Shown: positions 63,537 to 64,000 of the stretch, piece after piece
Numbering within the stretch: the first letter of the stretch is position 1
Layout: every line of letters begins with the position of its first letter
Source: Sphingomonas sp. S2M10
Lineage (GTDB): Bacteria > Pseudomonadota > Alphaproteobacteria > Sphingomonadales > Sphingomonadaceae
Length of the DNA: 64,000 bases
Assembly (NCBI RefSeq): GCF_012650175.1
Contig: NZ_JAAILI010000062.1
Coordinates: 1-64,000, forward strand
Direction: 5' to 3'
The notes under the pieces: generated by a model
What the model was told of the DNA's origin: nothing
Databases searched by the model: none
The model's input: only the letters and a program-made list of their open reading frames with translations
Program-made: the position numbers and the translations under genes

Positions 63537-63552
63537 CTCCATGGGCAAGCGT
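63537..63552 (+). repeat. 16-bp direct repeat, right copy
   Basis: Identical to 61049-61064 in sequence and orientation. It directly follows the right end of the transposon and precedes ordinary intergenic sequence. Confidence 0.8.
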
Positions 63553-63616
63553 CGGGTTGATAATATGTATTATGTAAACCAACAGGACCAGCTTCGATCA
63601 CCAGTGTGCAAGAGCC

Positions 63617-64000
63617 CTAGCGCGTCGACGTCCGCGCTGTCGGTTCCAGAATCAGCACATTGCCTTCGACCCGCCAGCTGTGCAGCCGCGACAGGAAGTT
63701 CATCCCAAGAACGTCGAGCTCGCCGAAATTCTGCGAGACGACCACCCCCACATCCTGCATCCGCAGCGGCCCTAGCGTGATCGTGCCGATCCGCGCGCGG
63801 CGCGCCGCGACACTTCCATTCGCCGTCTCGATGATCGCCGGCAGACCGTCCGCCGCCTGGATGTCCGCCGCCTTGGCCGTCCGTTCGGATATGGCGGTGA
63901 TCGTCGCGCCGCTGTCGATCAGCATCCGGCGCTCGACGCCGTTCAACGACACGCGCGCCCAGAAATGGCCGTCCGGGCTCATCCGGATCCGAACGGTATC
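63617..64000 (-). CDS. Retropepsin-like aspartic protease (TIGR02281 type), N-terminus outside the window
   Basis: At least 121 residues from an internal ATG at 63982 are seen, and the frame remains open to the window edge with plausible coding (DTVRIRM before SPDGHFWARV), so the true start lies beyond 64000. The active-site motif is LIDSGATITAIS, and VLGMNFLSRLHSWRVEGN is the flap/end motif of bacterial clan AA retropepsin-like proteases. These usually carry an N-terminal membrane helix and act in the periplasm. The gene end is 64 bp from the transposon repeat, so the insertion missed it. Confidence 0.88.
   Translation of the reverse strand, partial: DTVRIRMSPDGHFWARVSLNGVERRMLIDSGATITAISERTAKAADIQAADGLPAIIETANGSVAARRARIGTITLGPLRMQDVGVVVSQNFGELDVLGMNFLSRLHSWRVEGNVLILEPTARTSTR

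Overview
The window looks like a chromosomal segment of a GC-rich alphaproteobacterium, most likely a sphingomonad (Sphingomonas or a close relative). The basis is consistent: high GC with strong third-position bias, an RcnB-type Arg/Gly-rich secreted protein, a large TonB-dependent receptor, an aerobic (CobG/CobN) cobalamin pathway, and a propionyl-CoA module with an ScfR-type regulator. This placement is inference from gene content; no rRNA is present.

Positions 1-6424 are accessory. The left edge is the end of an IS3-family element whose insertion has removed the N-terminus of a tyrosine recombinase (remnant 128-803). Next comes a tightly coupled three-gene operon (1178-5873): a membrane-anchored serine hydrolase, a protein fusing a PtuB-like HNH domain to an SMC/PtuA-like ATPase, and a second PtuB-like HNH protein. 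It resembles the Septu anti-phage system but has a different architecture and is the best candidate here for an undescribed system. About 550 bp without genes leads to two tandem tRNA-Glu genes (CTC and TTC), the probable attachment site of the island.

From 6.6 kb the segment reads as core chromosome. It starts with recJ, a prolyl-4-hydroxylase-like oxygenase, the RcnB-like protein, an orphan [2Fe-2S] subunit and a class II aldolase. Then follows a propionyl-CoA to succinyl-CoA block (11.6-21.3 kb): the ScfR-like regulator, diverging from pccB, mce, mcm, bioB and pccA. It supplies the biotin-dependent carboxylase, the epimerase and the B12-dependent mutase together with biotin synthase. Housekeeping genes follow (rppH, hemB, two GNAT paralogues, a membrane spermidine-synthase fusion). 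After them come the conserved lptD-surA-pdxA-rsmA operon, holC, ndk, an OmpR/EnvZ-type pair, an EF-hand protein, a TonB-dependent receptor, a GAF-GGDEF-EAL protein and a class A acid phosphatase.

The region 44.8-61.0 kb is a cobalamin locus. Two near-duplicate cobalamin riboswitches precede, respectively, a NiCoT-type Ni/Co permease and the run cobW-cobN-cobG-cobH-cobI-cobJ-(cobK inverted)-cobL-cobE-cobM-cobB-cobF-cobO-bluB-DUF1636. Nearly all junctions are short overlaps. The locus makes adenosylcobyrinic acid a,c-diamide and the lower-ligand base DMB. cobA, cobS/cobT, cobQ, cobC/cobD, cobP/cobU and cobV are not in the window and must lie elsewhere. The adenosylcobalamin made would serve the mutase about 27 kb upstream.

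The right end holds an IS1202/ISNCY-like transposon (about 61065-63536). It is bounded by a perfect 16-bp direct repeat and carries an AT-rich passenger gene. A truncated retropepsin-like protease gene runs off the end.
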